From the NCBI RefSeq assembly GCF_905404315.1, contig NC_066301.1, positions 6,324,001-6,388,000 on the forward strand: DNA of 64,000 nt, in the 5' to 3' direction. Below are positions 33,737 through 45,959 of this stretch, one piece after another (the stretch's first letter is position 1; the number at the start of each line of letters is the position of its first letter). Source of the stretch: Leptidea sinapis. Taxonomy: Eukaryota; Arthropoda; Insecta; Lepidoptera; Pieridae. Below the pieces are notes generated by a model. That model worked only from the letters and a program-made list of their open reading frames with translations, searched no databases and was not told the origin of the DNA. Position numbers and translations under genes: made by a program.

Positions 33737-36700
33737 AAACGTAAGAAGTACAACAAACGTAAAATAAAGCATAAGAAAATGAGCTTCACAGAACTGTTTG
33801 AACAGGCAGGAGCGTGGTCTGGTTGATATGTAAAGCTGAGTACTCTCAATCCGTGCAACGAGCTGAAAATAGCAGCGAATATTATGTTCGCTGCCTTACT
33901 GGTACTGCCACGAACGTGATGCATTATATATGATCAGACCATAAAAGATCCCATTACTTTATCGTCAACTTCTTTAAAATTTAAATAGTTAATAATATAA
34001 TCTAGTTTGTATTTGAAAAATGTTTCCGTTCATTATTACCTACTAGCCTTGCTACTAGCATTATAACTTACTGCCTAAACTAGCTTCTCCCCGCGAAACC
34101 ATCCGGGTTAAATAAGTAAGCACTCCCTCAGGACCACTTTAGTTTCATATAGTTGCCCATCTAGGCGCGCACATTTCCTTGAATATTCTTATTTATAATT
34201 AATATAAACTAAAGATGTGAACTAAAATAATAATCATTACCTCGTTGGTAGAATGCATTTTCGTTATTTATAGTTGGCCTTAAATTTGTATCGATCTCCT
34301 TATCAAGCCTTTTTCTGTACCACTTTGTGTCGTTTTAAAATATTTTATGATGACTCAGTTTGTTTGTTATTAAGTTGTCAAGGCGTTAAAATCAAACCGA
34401 TTCACATTCACATATTTTATAATATTGGTAATGACTATAAATATAGAACTTAGTAAAATAAGGCAGACTGTAATAACTTTATCGTATTAATCAAAGTCAA
34501 AGTTTAAAGTCTAATGTACTGCATTAGGAAGCTATTGAAGGCATAAAATAAATATTACAAAGCTATCTAAATATTCACACATACGAGTATTGCCTTTAAC
34601 ATATCTTTAGATGACTTTATCGCACCTCCACCGGAAAAGCTAGGAATATTGATGTTAGTTATGAAATTGTTTCAAAATAAACAGAATCAGCGATTTATTC
34701 AAAAAACTAAATATTTACACTAATCGTTATTTTTTTTAAAGTTTGTCGCCATTTGTTGTTGATATCCGTTTCATATTCCAAAGAAATTCTTCCAAAAAGA
34801 CTGTGCAAAAGCTATATAAATAAAAAGCACACACGATACTATAGATCTTAAAAAAATATGCAGAAGTGATCACTTACTGTCCTTAGACACGCGTGGTCAT
34901 TATTACCTCAGTCCAAAAATATAAAATGGAACATCATAAATCACTCCTCCAATTTATTTCCCAAAATGATAGGCACACACTTACGTTGGCAATATTATCA
35001 AATTTGATTTATGTTGCCAACTGAAAGGTCACTCACGGTTTGTTAAACACAACTTTTGCAATCGTGTCACGTTTTAACGCTTGTTGATGTCCTTTCAGTC
35101 CTCCAAACTTATCATTAAAGTATTCTATCTATTTTTGAGGTAACAATATTCCATCTATTTGACAATAATTTTTATGTCGAAAAATTTTCAGACATAATGC
35201 TAAAAAAAGAGATATTGCTAATTTAAATTATATTTTTTTAATGGAATGATAAATACACTTTAACTTTTAGTCTCATATTATGATTTGAAAATGATTGAAT
35301 GACCTTTAGCATATTTATTTATTTTCCTATTTAATATTTATGAGTTATGATGCAAAAATATATATCTTGATGATTTCTAATAATTGTGATCCTTTTTTTT
35401 TTCAAAATAACATACTCGGTGATTCAAACCCAAGCGTACGAAGGGTGCATAAGGAGTAACATTTTTGGCTGATCTTCTGTCAGTATATTCTGGCTAATCT
35501 TCAAGACAATATGACCTCTGGTGAACTGACGGCGGTGGGCCAACAACACTATTGATTTTCAAATATCGAATGCAATACTTTAATTTATCAAAATGATTAT
35601 AATAAATGATATAGAACAATACTTCTAATTGATCCTCATTTTTATCATAAGTTCTTTAATCCATGGCTATATAAATACAGAGATTTATCAAAATATTTTA
35701 TATGGTATTATCGAATCGATCAATCAGTCACTGAAAACAACCTTGATGCCTTTGCTGACTCTGTGGCTGATATTATAGTCTTTATTCAGGCAGTTCTTAA
35801 CTATTTTGAACAATTCTAGCAAAATGGCTCTTTGTTGAAAACAGGATGGTTTGGCTTCTTCTAAGGAATGGGTCTCTATGGACGAAAATACCATTGAACC
35901 TTAAAACTGTTATATCATAACATATAGTCGGAGTCCCTCAAGAGAAATGTGTGTACATTGGCAGAGTTGGCAACAAACTGGAGCGCCCTCCCTTGGGAAC
36001 TCTAACGTACTGTTTTTGTAAACGTAGAAGAGGCTCAGTGATAAAAAAGTGATAAAGTGATAAATTTTTAACATTCAGTGCCATTACTACACAGCAGAAG
36101 GTATGCTTCTTACACTGAAACTCTTAGAATAGAAGAAACTTTTGTCTGAAATCAAGGAATAGGACTTGTAAAATTGATTCCAATTCAACGATAAAAACAC
36201 ACAAGTTTAGATTTAAACTCGATTAGAATTTAAATGATTAGTTGCATTGAAACAAGGTGTTTTAATAAGTTATGGTAAATGCTTATTTTACCTTTACCCT
36301 ACAGAGGCGAGAACAAATTAATTACAAAAGGGACGATCCCTTTTTAATAGTAGATAGAACCTCAATACGCACCATTTAAAGTAACTTTCAGAATGATTAT
36401 AAAATGTCTTTATATAATTATATCCTGAGTAATAGCTTCCTGATTTGTAAACGGCAATGGTTTAGTTTATTATTTAACATTTTTAATTTGGTCAAGGAAA
36501 TTTTCATGGATTAATATATTTTTCTGCAAATTTGACATGTTACGCTCTGACTTTCAAAATGTGATTAAAATATTAAATTAGATAAGAATGATGATGATAA
36601 TGTTTGACATAATATACTTTAAGCTATTTATTTTCTCAATATTATTTCCAAAGAAAAACTTTACAAATAATTGGCAGAACAAACGACTTGGATGGATGAA

Positions 36701-37109
36701 CGGTTGAACTGAATAGTTCCGAAGCGTATCTACATAAATTATCGTCAACACAACAGCTCCCGCCGTGCCCGTCGCAACGGATTTTCCACAATGTTTCCTT
36801 CGACAAACTCCCACACTGAAGGATAAAAGATGTTTCAAAGTCTAAAATATTCTTATCTAAATTAGTTGGAATCGTAGGCGTGCATGTTCTATGTACATAT
36901 ATATATGTTATATATATATAACTACTATCTGGGCATCTGGGGTTCCTCTACTGTGCAGTTTTCAAGGAACTTTCTTCCACCTACAAACAAGCTATGTAAT
37001 TAGCTTTAATCTGTGGTGTGCCCAGGACGATAGGACATAGGTAACCTTTCAAAATCGGGAAGTGCCCTTTGGCACTAAATTCACTCTAGAGTCACATTAG
37101 CAATAGTGG
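33737..37109. other. Longest stretch without recognised features
   Basis: About 3.4 kb of mostly AT-rich DNA. The 36578-36838 minus-strand frame is the longest and has a hydrophobic middle, but it lacks any family motif. Small GC-richer patches at 34090-34170, 35500-35550 and 36740-36800 could be degraded elements. If a host exon hides in this window, this is one of the places I would look. Confidence 0.4.
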
Positions 37110-37370
37110 TCATTAAAGTGTTCTAACGGCCTGAGAACACCGCACAAGGAAGTTTTTTCCCAATTTAGTAAAACGTGGTAGAAAGGTGCACTTTGGAGAA
37201 ATGAAACATAATCTGATGGTGAAAAGTTTATCGAATGTGGTGCGAAGGTGGAATTAAGTGGCAGGGATAAGAGTAAACAGCGCGTTGGAACACTTCTTAT
37301 GATAAATGCGGCAGAAGACTTCCTTTCAGAGCGCTAGAATTTAGGGAAGCTTGAAGTAATATCTCGTTGT
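37110..37370 (-). pseudogene. Degenerate LINE ORF2 fragment (CR1-like)
   Basis: On the plus strand ACACCGCACAAGGAAG, GGTGCGAAGGTGGAATTAAG, ATGATAAATGCGGCAGAAGA and CAGAGCGCTAGAAT follow, in order, the corresponding blocks of the right-edge LINE. It is a minus-strand insertion with many substitutions and small indels. Confidence 0.55.
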
Positions 37371-37380
37371 ACTAAGTTTG

Positions 37381-37680
37381 TTTATGAAAATAAGGGATGA
37401 GACAAGCAGGACGTTTAGTTGTTGGTAATTGATACGCCCTGCCCATTATAATGTAATGCCACTCAGGATTATTGAAAAACCCAAAACTTCTGAGCGGCAC
37501 TCAAACTTTCCTCGTCAACTTGAGACATAAGAAGTCTCATATGCGCAGTAATTTCACTAGGGCGCCTATCAGACCGAAACACAGTAAAGCTAACACATTA
37601 CTGCTTCACGGCAGAAATACGCACCGTTGTGGTACCCATAATCTAGCCGGCATCCTGTGCAAAGGTGCCTCCCACTGGTA
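37381..37680 (+). repeat. Family A repeat, near full length
   Basis: From TTTATGAAAATAAGGGATGA to CCTCCCACTGGTA. It lies ten bases from the preceding LINE fragment. The TAGCTACGGCGCCC block has lost several bases. Confidence 0.8.
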
Positions 37681-39415
37681 GGTCTCCAAAACATTTACGG
37701 TGTTGTTACAAAAGAGTTAAACACGTGTTGGACCCTTGTTTTATAAAGTTCTATAACAAATCCGTATCTTTCTGCTATTTAGCGTCAATCTTTAGACGTC
37801 ACTTAAATAGTTAGACACTGGTTAACAAAACAGGTGTCTAAGCCATGTTTATTTTTTTTTTGTAATAGCACCGTTACTGTTCTTATGCTCGTTATTAAAG
37901 TAATATCCCGAATTCTAAGCGAAAAGAAGCAGAAGCGAGTTGTAGCCAATTTAATATTATGTTAAACAAGTTTGTATGTTAATTTATAAACAAGCTTAAG
38001 TTTGTGGCTATGTAAGATAACAATTAATTAAGAGTGAAGTTGAGCACGAGGCAATTTATTTTCCTTTGAAGCTGTGAGTTGTTTACGGTTCAAAACTTTT
38101 TATATGAAATCCCACGAGATTCTTTACAAAGAGTTTTGCATTTTGTCGGCAAGAAAAAGAGACAGGGACACTAAAATAGCGTTTTCCTCGTACTATTAAA
38201 TTTGAATTTATATTATTTATTTATGTGCTTTTGCACACCGGCCAGTGAGAAAAACAACTAATTTTATTAAAAGAATGACTATTACTTCTCTTTTGTTTTC
38301 TCTTTTCTTTTAATATAACTTTTATATGAGTAAATAAAATATGTTATCTTTTGATTACATCCCAATCACAAAAGTACATGAATGCGAAATAGTTGCAAGG
38401 ATCGGGTTGGGATGATTGTTCTTCCATTCTCGCTTGTAAACTACAATGTGAATCAGTATATAAAAAAGTTGATATTGGTATGATAATATAGGATGTTTTA
38501 TTCTGAAAAGCCTCCTGTTTCATAACAAATTTTGAACAATTTTTTTATCTTTTTTTTATTGTATAACAAGTACTTATACTTTAATTAATTGCGTGTACAG
38601 TTAGCCTGTAAATGGGGTATAGGTAGATGCTAGGTAAATTAAATTATTAATGTGTACACTTATCATAAGACAATATAGAGATTGTATATAACATGGGCTC
38701 CCTACTAATAAATAAATAAAAATAAATAAAAAACATGTTAAGTGGCCACACGGTTTGTCATTCTCATTTGTTAATCTAAGTTTACTTGGCATTTGTTTAA
38801 TTTCGTATTATTAGAACTAAATATTTTTTATTTTATTTTTGAGCAATCAGTAAATGAAATGAATAAAATAAGTAATAAATTAAACATATTATATTATGAT
38901 TAAAATTCATTAAACAATCGATAATTACAATTAGTAAATCTTATAATGTCGTAATATTATTGTACTATTTTTACTATGACTAGAAGATTAAGGTTTTATA
39001 AGGTTTAGTAAATATTTCATAATTTGTCTGACATTATTAATGGCAATTGAAAAATTACAAGTCTGAATGCTGTTTTAGTGTTATTGGAAGTACATTTGTG
39101 AAATCATATTATAATAGTAGTATAGATAAGATACATAGTTCACACTGGCATAAAATTTTAAGTGGAGTTGTAAGTAATAGACATAAATCTTTGTCATACT
39201 GTGTTTGCTGACACTGTTTCAAGCTTCTAACGCCATTTGAATCACAACGTGGTTTTATGTCGCGTCACATCCGCGCAATTGATTGATGGTATTTAGATTG
39301 ACACTTATACGACACAATTTATCAAAGAAAATGAAGCACATCTGTGAATCAACTGCAATACAATAAAATATATAAAATAGCGGCCCTGTTTCACGTGCCT
39401 CTCCATTACTGGAGG
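37681..39415. other. No gene seen
   Basis: AT-rich. A TAAA-type run lies at 38707-38730. No coding or RNA gene motif. Confidence 0.5.
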
Positions 39416-39656
39416 TTAGTAGTCAGCTTGTTAAGCATCTCCTTGTCCATGGCTAAGCGGAATAGTTCTTGGACTATCTTGAAGTACACTGCCTTATATT
39501 TCTGAGCCAAGACTTCATTATTCTTCCAACACCTCTTTTCCCAGTAATTTTCCTCATCGAAATAATTTGTAGCATCTGATACCTATCGCTGCGCAGTATA
39601 TGACCAAAGTACGAGATCTTACAAATTAAATATATTTTATTTCGTAAGTAAATCAT
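39416..39656 (-). pseudogene. RTE-type LINE ORF C-terminus
   Basis: Minus-strand translation gives KISYFGHILRSDRYQMLQII, then KITGKRGVGRIMKSWLRNIR, and after a frameshift ELFRLAMDKEMLNKLTTNLQ and stop. The YFGH..R...Y..LQ.I..GKI.GKRG.GR...SWL.N.RQ pattern is the standard end of RTE-clade endonuclease/reverse transcriptase proteins. Only the C-terminal ~80 residues remain. It is a different lineage from the RTE tail at 14,138. Confidence 0.8.
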
Positions 39657-39711
39657 ATAATACTTAAAATATGTCTTTTTTTTATAAAGCTCATTCGGAA
39701 CGCATAATTAC

Positions 39712-39790
39712 ATTCAGCCACCACAAGTAGCGCCCGTTCACGAGCATGACGCATGGACCAGCCATCGCCTCCCTCGACCATATTTTAGGT
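39712..39790. repeat. Repeat shared with the palindrome arms
   Basis: GCCACCACAAGTAGCGCCCG, TTCACGAGCATGACGCATGG and CCATATTTTAGG match the block at 51460-51535 in the right palindrome arm, at about 90 percent by eye. It shows the arm contents are dispersed repeats also found elsewhere. Confidence 0.65.
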
Positions 39791-39969
39791 AAACCACCAG
39801 CTTTAATCTAAATGAACAATATGATTTTTGATTGATTGAAACTTCACTTTAAAGTCATCCTCTTGTTAAACTTGACAGGAACCTAAATTACGAATATACT
39901 GAAAATCTACTACGTTAATGTCGACTTATATTAGGTATAGCTGTATTTGATATATAAAATGCTAAACAC

Positions 39970-39973
<4 letters not shown>

Positions 39974-40030
<57 letters not shown>
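39974..40030. repeat. CA microsatellite
   Basis: About 28 uninterrupted AC units, the longest simple repeat in the window; likely polymorphic. Confidence 0.95.
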
Positions 40031-40035
<5 letters not shown>

Positions 40036-40656
40036 ACACACAAACCCTAAATTATATGTAAAATAGTTATTGTTGTCATCTTTAGTTGCATAACCACCAT
40101 TATTTTATTGCGTCGCAATAAAATATTTTAAAAATGCCGTCGTAATAAATCATTATTGATTACTTTGATAAAATTATTTGTGGATATGTGATTATTTAAG
40201 GTAGACATAATTGTGTAACTGGTATACTCCGTAACCGCACACACACTAGCATAAACGTGTCTCACTTGCTAATATCACGGCACGGAGTCCTTCTTTTTTT
40301 ACTAATCCGCGAGAACTAACCTCTATTTTGAGGAATTCATGCACACTATCACAAAGTGTAAGACTACTACTACTAAACTAATATTCCTGGCCAGTTTTTA
40401 TCGGTTGTCTAACATCAAGAGACTCTATCTAGAAATATAAGGCTAACAGTCCATGTAAGCTCCAGAAGAAAATGGCAAGAGAATGATAATAATAATATTA
40501 ATGGAATGAAGTTATCTTATGCTTAAGCTTTTTTATTGTGTTTGTTTCGAAGCTACGGAATATTAATGTAGAAGATCATTAGTGTTATAATCTTACTACT
40601 TCTTGCACTGTTTTTTCTAGGTTTTTTATCCTTATTAGGTAACTTATATATAAAAT
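40031..40656. other. No gene seen
   Basis: No recognisable feature. Confidence 0.5.
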
Positions 40657-41091
40657 TCTCGTGTCCCGGTGTTTGTCAAAATCCGCCAAAACATTGGTAT
40701 GTATATCGGGTATGTCTGAGAATCGGTCAACATATATTTTTCATACCCCTATATGATAAGAGTAAAATATTTTTTTTACAATTTTTTCTTATTTTTATTT
40801 TATTATGATTTAGCATTAAAAAATTCATAAAACTTTTAATTGTCACCCGTCTACGATCAACACCTATTTTTGTATCGCGATTTTGATATTATTCTATTTC
40901 ATCCACAGATACGCAAGATTGCAAGATTGCAATCGAATATAATGATTATTGTTGTACGATAAATTTTATGTACGATATATTTGGTAAGTCTGAGAATCGG
41001 TCGTCACCTATTTATAATACCCCAAAAGTTTTGATTATTGATTTTTTTTTATTGATATATGTGGCAATACAACGTTTGCTTGGTCAGCTAG
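40657..41091 (+). mobile_element. Helitron-like non-autonomous element
   Basis: Begins TCTCGTGTCCCGGTGTTTGT after a TATATATAAAAT run and ends TTGCTTGGTCAGCTAG followed by T. Both ends are of the type common in lepidopteran Helitron derivatives. TCTGAGAATCGGTC occurs twice inside (about 40729 and 40990). It has no coding sequence. The exact 5' boundary is uncertain, since the expected flanking A is not clear. Confidence 0.5.
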
Positions 41092-41234
41092 TAATATATA
41101 TAAATAGAACAAAAACTAATTGCCGGTAGTTCAAAATTGCAATATCCTTTAAATTCTTTGCTGTTCATGTTTAATGTTTTTCACGAAATTTCTTTATTGA
41201 TTTAGATACACTTTGTAGCATTTATAAAAGTAAA

Positions 41235-41315
41235 TTTTGATTCGTTTCAAGAGACTACCTCCCTATAGTCCTTGATCTGAGAAGAACAGGCAAAAAACTC
41301 AGCAAGTTGTATGCT
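41235..41315 (-). repeat. LINE 3' UTR fragment
   Basis: GATTCGTTTCAAGAGACTAC, TGATCTGAGAAGAACAGGC and AAACTCAGCAAG recall the 3' UTR blocks at 30.5 and 57.2 kb. It is a short and diverged jockey-like remnant. Confidence 0.5.
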
Positions 41316-41352
41316 CCCTTTACAGTGCTCACAGTGTGCGTACATTTTTTTA

Positions 41353-41652
41353 ATATGAAAATTAGGGAAAAGATGAGCCGGACGTTCAGCTGATAGTAAT
41401 AGATGACGCTCCGCCCATTTCAATGCAGTGCCACTCAGGATTCTTGAAATACCCAAAAATTCTGAGCGGCACTACAACTGCGTTCGTCACCTTGAGACAT
41501 AAAATGTCACATTTGCCCAGTAATATCACTAGCTACGGCGCACTTCAGTGCGAAACACAATAATGCTCATACATTACTGCTTCACGGCAGAAATAGGCAC
41601 CGTTGCGGTACCCATAATGTAGCCGGCATCCTGCAAAGGAGTTTATCCCACT
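41353..41652 (+). repeat. Family A repeat, full length
   Basis: From TATGAAAATTAGGGAAAAGA to GGAGTTTATCCCACTCC; both sides of the stem (GTGCCACTCAG and CTGAGCGGCAC) are present. Confidence 0.8.
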
Positions 41653-42129
41653 CCCACATTATGACCGTTTTTTGAGCTTTATAATACGCTTTCTTCATTG
41701 AAGTTTCCTTAATATCATCATGTTAAAAATGGCGAGTAATTAAAACAAATTCGCGATCAGAATAATTATCGAGTAATAAGTCACTCCGGGTTGCGGCGGG
41801 GTTCCTATTGATTCCGATTAATGAGTACCGCGGCTTACCTCGCCCTGATTAGCAGCGCTACCCAGCACCTGTGACCAAACGATCCTCATAAACTTTTAAT
41901 AACTCTTCGTAGCATTATAATATGTAAGAATATGTATGTTAATTGGAGAAATATAGATATAGATTTAGATAGCAGATTAAAAATAACATATTGTGTACAA
42001 GTTATGTTATATTTTTTGAATTAGACATTTAAATAGATTCGAATCAAAATTATTCGTTTCTTACTTTACGTACCATAACCTGTTGTATCAGCTTAAGAGA
42101 TTGGAGATGATGATGCTGGTAAGACAAAT
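41653..42129. other. No gene; small GC-rich patch
   Basis: A patch at 41785-41880 (GGGTTGCGGCGGGGTTCCTA onward) is GC-rich against AT-rich flanks. It has no recognisable coding motif and may be a degraded element. Confidence 0.4.
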
Positions 42130-43585
42130 GGTGAAAGAGTTTTATTTTATTTATTCGGGTCAACAAACAGTAGCACGCAGTGCTTAGAAAAAAATCAGTA
42201 ATAATATAATACAGTAATAGTATACATGCTACCCACTACGTAAACCACATAATTATTAATTAATACTTAATTACAGAAGTTACATGTATGAATATAAGTA
42301 TAGATATAAAAAATATATTCGTTTAGTTTTATTGTTATTATTCTACAGGTTTAGTCTAATATAGTAATATTCTTCTTAAGATAATCCATGACCAGCTTTT
42401 TGAAAGTGGAAAATATATCAATATTGCCAAAGCACGCATTATATGAGTGTGTCATTCTCCATAGTGGTGAGCGCTCGCCAGAATTTGTACGACATTTTAT
42501 AGTAGCAAAAAGTTTATGCGTTTGATTATTGCGTACATGACTTCTAACTGGTATTTTGCAACAGAGCTTACGAGTTAAAGGAATACAGGCTTATTTATTA
42601 TGACACAGATCAAATAAGAGCATAGCTTCAAGTTGTTTGCGCCTTGACTGCAAGTCAAGTATAATATATTTTTCAAGAAGCTCGTCATAAGGAAGGTAGC
42701 TTCCCGTACATTTATAGTGCATCGTCCGTAAAAAATTTTTCTGTACAGTTTCTATTCTCTTAACATATTTATTATAATGGGGATTCCAGATACAAACAGC
42801 ATATTCGAGTTTTGAGCGAACCAGCGATTTATACAAATTTAGATATGTAGCAACTCTATTGAAATTAATACCGGTCCGCATTATAAATACATACATTTTA
42901 AAAGCTTTATTTACAATGTTTTGTGTATGCGTGTCTAAATGTAACTTACTATCCAATGTTATTCCTAGATCTTTAGTATTACTAACCTTGTCTAGACTCT
43001 CTCCATAAAGTGAATATGTACAGTTGATATATATACTTGATATGCTTACATTTACTTAAGCTTAGATTAAGTTTATTTTCTGTACAATATTTAGTAAATC
43101 TATTTAAATCATCCTGAAGATGGTAATGATTATCATGTAATTCAATTGTTTTAAATATTTTAAGATCATCTGCATATAGTAGAAAATTACTATGTTTAAA
43201 GCATGTATGAATATCGTTGATGAATATAATAAATAAAAGAGGTCCAAGAATTGACCCTTGTGGAACTCCAGATGTAATCATTACCATTTTTGATTAATGG
43301 CCACAGATGATAACTCTTTGAGTACGATTTGAGATGTATGATTTAAACCATCGCCAAAGATCACCACGTATGCCGTTATATGCTAATTTTTCTAATAAGC
43401 GTCTATGTTAGACCCTATCAAAAGCTTTCTGAAAGTCTGTATAAATGCAGTCTGTTTGTCTATTGTTATCTAAATCTTCAAATAAGTGTGAAGCAAAAAC
43501 AAGAAGATTAGTTACTGTTGAGCGTTTCTGCACGAATCCATGTTGTTGTGGAATTATAATCCTATGTATCAGTCAATCAAGAGTT
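42130..43585 (-). pseudogene. Jockey-like LINE, RT palm to 3' end
   Basis: Minus-strand pieces in order: RAETLNSNLLVFASHLFEDL and QTDCIYTDFQKAFDRV (motif A aspartates), a frameshifted linker, GVPQGSILGPLLFIIFINDI (motif B), an intact LLYADDLKIF (motif C, YADD at 43165-43176), LNKFTKYC-type spacing with NLSLSKCKHI, then after a frameshift KLHLDTHTQNIVNKAFKM and the thumb region LVRSKLEYAVCIWNPHYNKY. A 3' UTR ends in AATAAATAAAATAAAA near 42130. Frameshifts disable it, and the endonuclease is lacking (5'-truncated). It is related to, but not the same subfamily as, the copy at 19.1-20.7 kb. Confidence 0.85.
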
Positions 43586-43665
43586 GTTGAAATTATGGAT
43601 GAATGTTGATTATTCTGAGAGATAAACTTTTTAATGTAATAGTTCTGAAGTGTTAATTTTTTATG
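43586..43665. repeat. Repeat family D, copy 2
   Basis: Matches 23190-23280 as described there. It begins right where the jockey-like LINE is 5'-truncated, so either the LINE inserted next to it or family D is part of the LINE's target. Confidence 0.55.
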
Positions 43666-43878
43666 TTATTTATTTATTTATTTTATACATTTTTGTATGT
43701 AAGAATGGGCTAAATCTACTTGGAAATGTTGTATATATTGTTGGTATTGGAATCTTGTACACACGGCCATCTAGTAAGTTTTTATAATTAGGGAAATTCA
43801 AGACCTCTTTATGCATGCTTGCCATAACACGCTAGATAAATATACCTTGGACAGAAAGTAGTTCTAAGTCTTTATATA
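43666..43878. other. No gene; possible coding relic on minus strand
   Basis: A short minus-strand run, NLLDGRVYKIPIPTIYTTFP, is open but matches no family I know. TTTA repeats lie at its left end. Confidence 0.3.
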
Positions 43879-44605
43879 CACTGGCCTGCAAAAGTAAGTA
43901 TCACACTTTTCAAATTAAATTTTTTTCTTTACTATAGAAGGTAGAGATTTAAGATTAAAAACGTTTTGTTGCAAATTTTATAGGCTTTCATTCTTAGAAA
44001 CTAAAATTATACATTAGTAACATAACTTAAAAAAGATAAAACAATGAAAAAAGACATTTTAAGTTTAGTGTAAAAAAATTCAACTAAAATGTATTACATG
44101 TTATTTAATTTTTAATAACTGGTATTGCCTCCTCGAGCTCTGATTACAGCTTCGAGCCGGTTTGGCACACTGAACACTAGGTTTCGGAGCCGATGTTGGG
44201 GAATATTCTCCCATTCTTCTACCAGGGCCTGCTTTAGTGCCCTGAGGGTAGTAGGTGGTGGTGTGCGATTTCTGACTAGCCTCCCAAGCTCATCCCAGGC
44301 GTGTTCAATCGGGTTGAGATCAGGACTTCTTGATGGCCAAGCCATCACGCTGATACCGACCTCCTGAATATACTCTTTTACGATATGAGCCGTGTGTGGC
44401 CGGACATTATCATGCATCAGCAACGATCCATCACCCATATTTGCTAAATACGGCCCTGCATACTCATTGAGAATCTCTTGAGCATATTTTTGCCCAGTAA
44501 GGGTGCCATTTTCTATGGCTACTAGCTCTGTGCGACCTTCTGAAGATATGCCAGCCCATACATGTACACTGCCTCCACCGTATTGGACTCTTTCTGAGAT
44601 GCAGG
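43879..44605 (-). pseudogene. Tc1 transposase C-terminal part with one terminus
   Basis: A continuous minus-strand frame of about 163 codons (44602 to 44112) encodes the catalytic end of a Tc1-family DDE transposase: ISERVQYGGGSVHVWAGISS, then LLMHDNVRPHTAHIVKEYIQ with the second catalytic Asp, then SRSPDLNPIEHAWDELGRLV with the catalytic Glu. The D-to-E spacing is 34 residues, the DD34E signature. It ends VFSVPNRLEAVIRARGGNTS plus stop. Downstream, a Tc1-type terminus CACTGGCCTGCAAAAGTAAG lies next to a TA. The N-terminal DNA-binding half and first Asp are absent, because the frame is cut exactly where the large inverted repeat begins. Confidence 0.9.
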
Positions 44606-44816
44606 CTTATTGATCTTTAAGGCAGATACAATTTTTATTAATTATTCTCAACATACCAATTTAATAATAGTCTGACACGATTACAAGAAATTTCAAAATA
44701 ATAAGAAATACAATTCACTTAGTATACTCATTGCAAGTAGTTCAAACAGTGACATATACAAGACAAGTAGAAATCTACTTGTAAAATATGAATATGTTAT
44801 TTTGGACTTCAACTAA

Positions 44817-45330
44817 GGCTGGGCTTAGTGTTCAACCGACGGTGAGCGCTGACGTCCGCGTCGGTCAACCGTAGCTATAACGATGATAACGTAAGAACGC
44901 GTACAGTCCAGCGTTGTTGAATTGCTACGCGTGTACAGCTATGAGATATCGGCGGTTGAGCTCGTCGGTCCGGCGTACGTCAGTTCGCTGACGCGCTGTG
45001 GCGATATTATATAAGTGCGTTCAGTGCAACGCCGCCGAACAATCGACCGCATGCGCGTGGGTCATATCGTAATCAAAAATTTTAAACAAAATTTCGTATT
45101 TTCTCAAATGAATATTATGTTGTACATAATTCTCCTTGAATTAGGCGCTCAATAACAATTGGGTGAATATGATATCTTTTATTTCGTAATCATTTGCGGA
45201 AATTGTACGCACATATTAAAGAGGTTTAAAATAAATTAATTTTTCTTCGAAATTGTACTTATTATATTTATAATGTATGATACAAGCTACGCTCGACTGA
45301 CGTCAGTCGACGGTCGGGCTACTAAATACA
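44817..45330. mobile_element. CpG-rich inverted-repeat element in left arm
   Basis: CpG-rich ends enclose an AT-rich centre. The left end is TTCAACCGACGGTGAGCGCT GACGTCCGCGTCGGTC; the right end holds a perfect 16-bp palindrome CGACTGACGTCAGTCG and then ACGGTCGGGCTACT. The two ends are imperfect inverted copies (shared GACGTC, GCTACG/CGTAGC and CCGACC/GGTCGG blocks). There is no coding sequence; it is probably a MITE. Mirror copy at 52636-53149. Confidence 0.45.
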
Positions 45331-45529
45331 TCCTAAGAAGACAGACTTAAGAAGATGCGTTATGCAGAAGTATGTTTTGAGGAAACAACGCCGTACGGTG
45401 GGGACTCTGTCATGTTTAGGCCGGGAATATCTTCTGAATATTGTAATAATTTAGTTAATAATTAATTTAATATATTATGGTTAGTAATTCCTCATGTAAA
45501 ACCAGCGTTAACTGTTAAATGAAGTGCTG

Positions 45530-45832
45530 CTGTGTTTATGGATGACAATGTTTAAGTACACCGAGTGGACGATGTAGATGCTTACTTATGTGAAGGATCG
45601 GGATCCACTGTTTAGATTGGCCAGCACTAAGTCTCGACCTCAATTCCATTGAGCATCTATGGGATTTTCCAAAACGACGTGTTAGAGCTGTACGTCCAGC
45701 CCCAAGGAACATCCGAGAACTTAAAATTGCTATTAGGGCGGCAAGCATGCCCCGAAAAATTTCAGCAGTTATATTAGCCAGTGGAGGCAACTTTATATTA
45801 TTTTTTATTTTATTGTTTGTAGCTTTCAGTTA
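45530..45832 (+). pseudogene. Degenerate Tc1 transposase end in left arm
   Basis: Shows MDDNV where the second catalytic Asp belongs, then after stops and a frameshift DWPALSLDLNSIEHLWDF with the Glu of the DDE triad, KRRVRAVRPAPRNIRELKIA and MPRKISAVILASGGN. It is a much older and different Tc1 lineage from the open copy at 44.1 kb. Mirror copy at 52134-52436 (minus). Confidence 0.75.
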
Positions 45833-45959
45833 ATAAAGGAAAGAGAGAGATGTGGTTTCTCTCTGCATCTCCTATCGCGTTTATCACGGGAAGTGCTCAG
45901 GTGAGCTGTTCGGGTTGATTCGGAAACTCTGCTTCATGGTTTTAAAATTAATAATTATA

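Noticed and set aside
36578..36838. Possible host exon on the minus strand
   Set aside because: The longest frame in a featureless region, but there are no recognisable protein motif, no convincing splice sites in context and no partner exons nearby.
39974..40030. CRISPR-like or regulatory repeat array
   Set aside because: It is a plain dinucleotide microsatellite. No spaced direct repeats of CRISPR type occur anywhere in the window.
44125..44367. 80-codon plus-strand frame opposite the Tc1 transposase
   Set aside because: Antisense shadow. The minus strand carries the DD34E motif and continuous similarity to Tc1.
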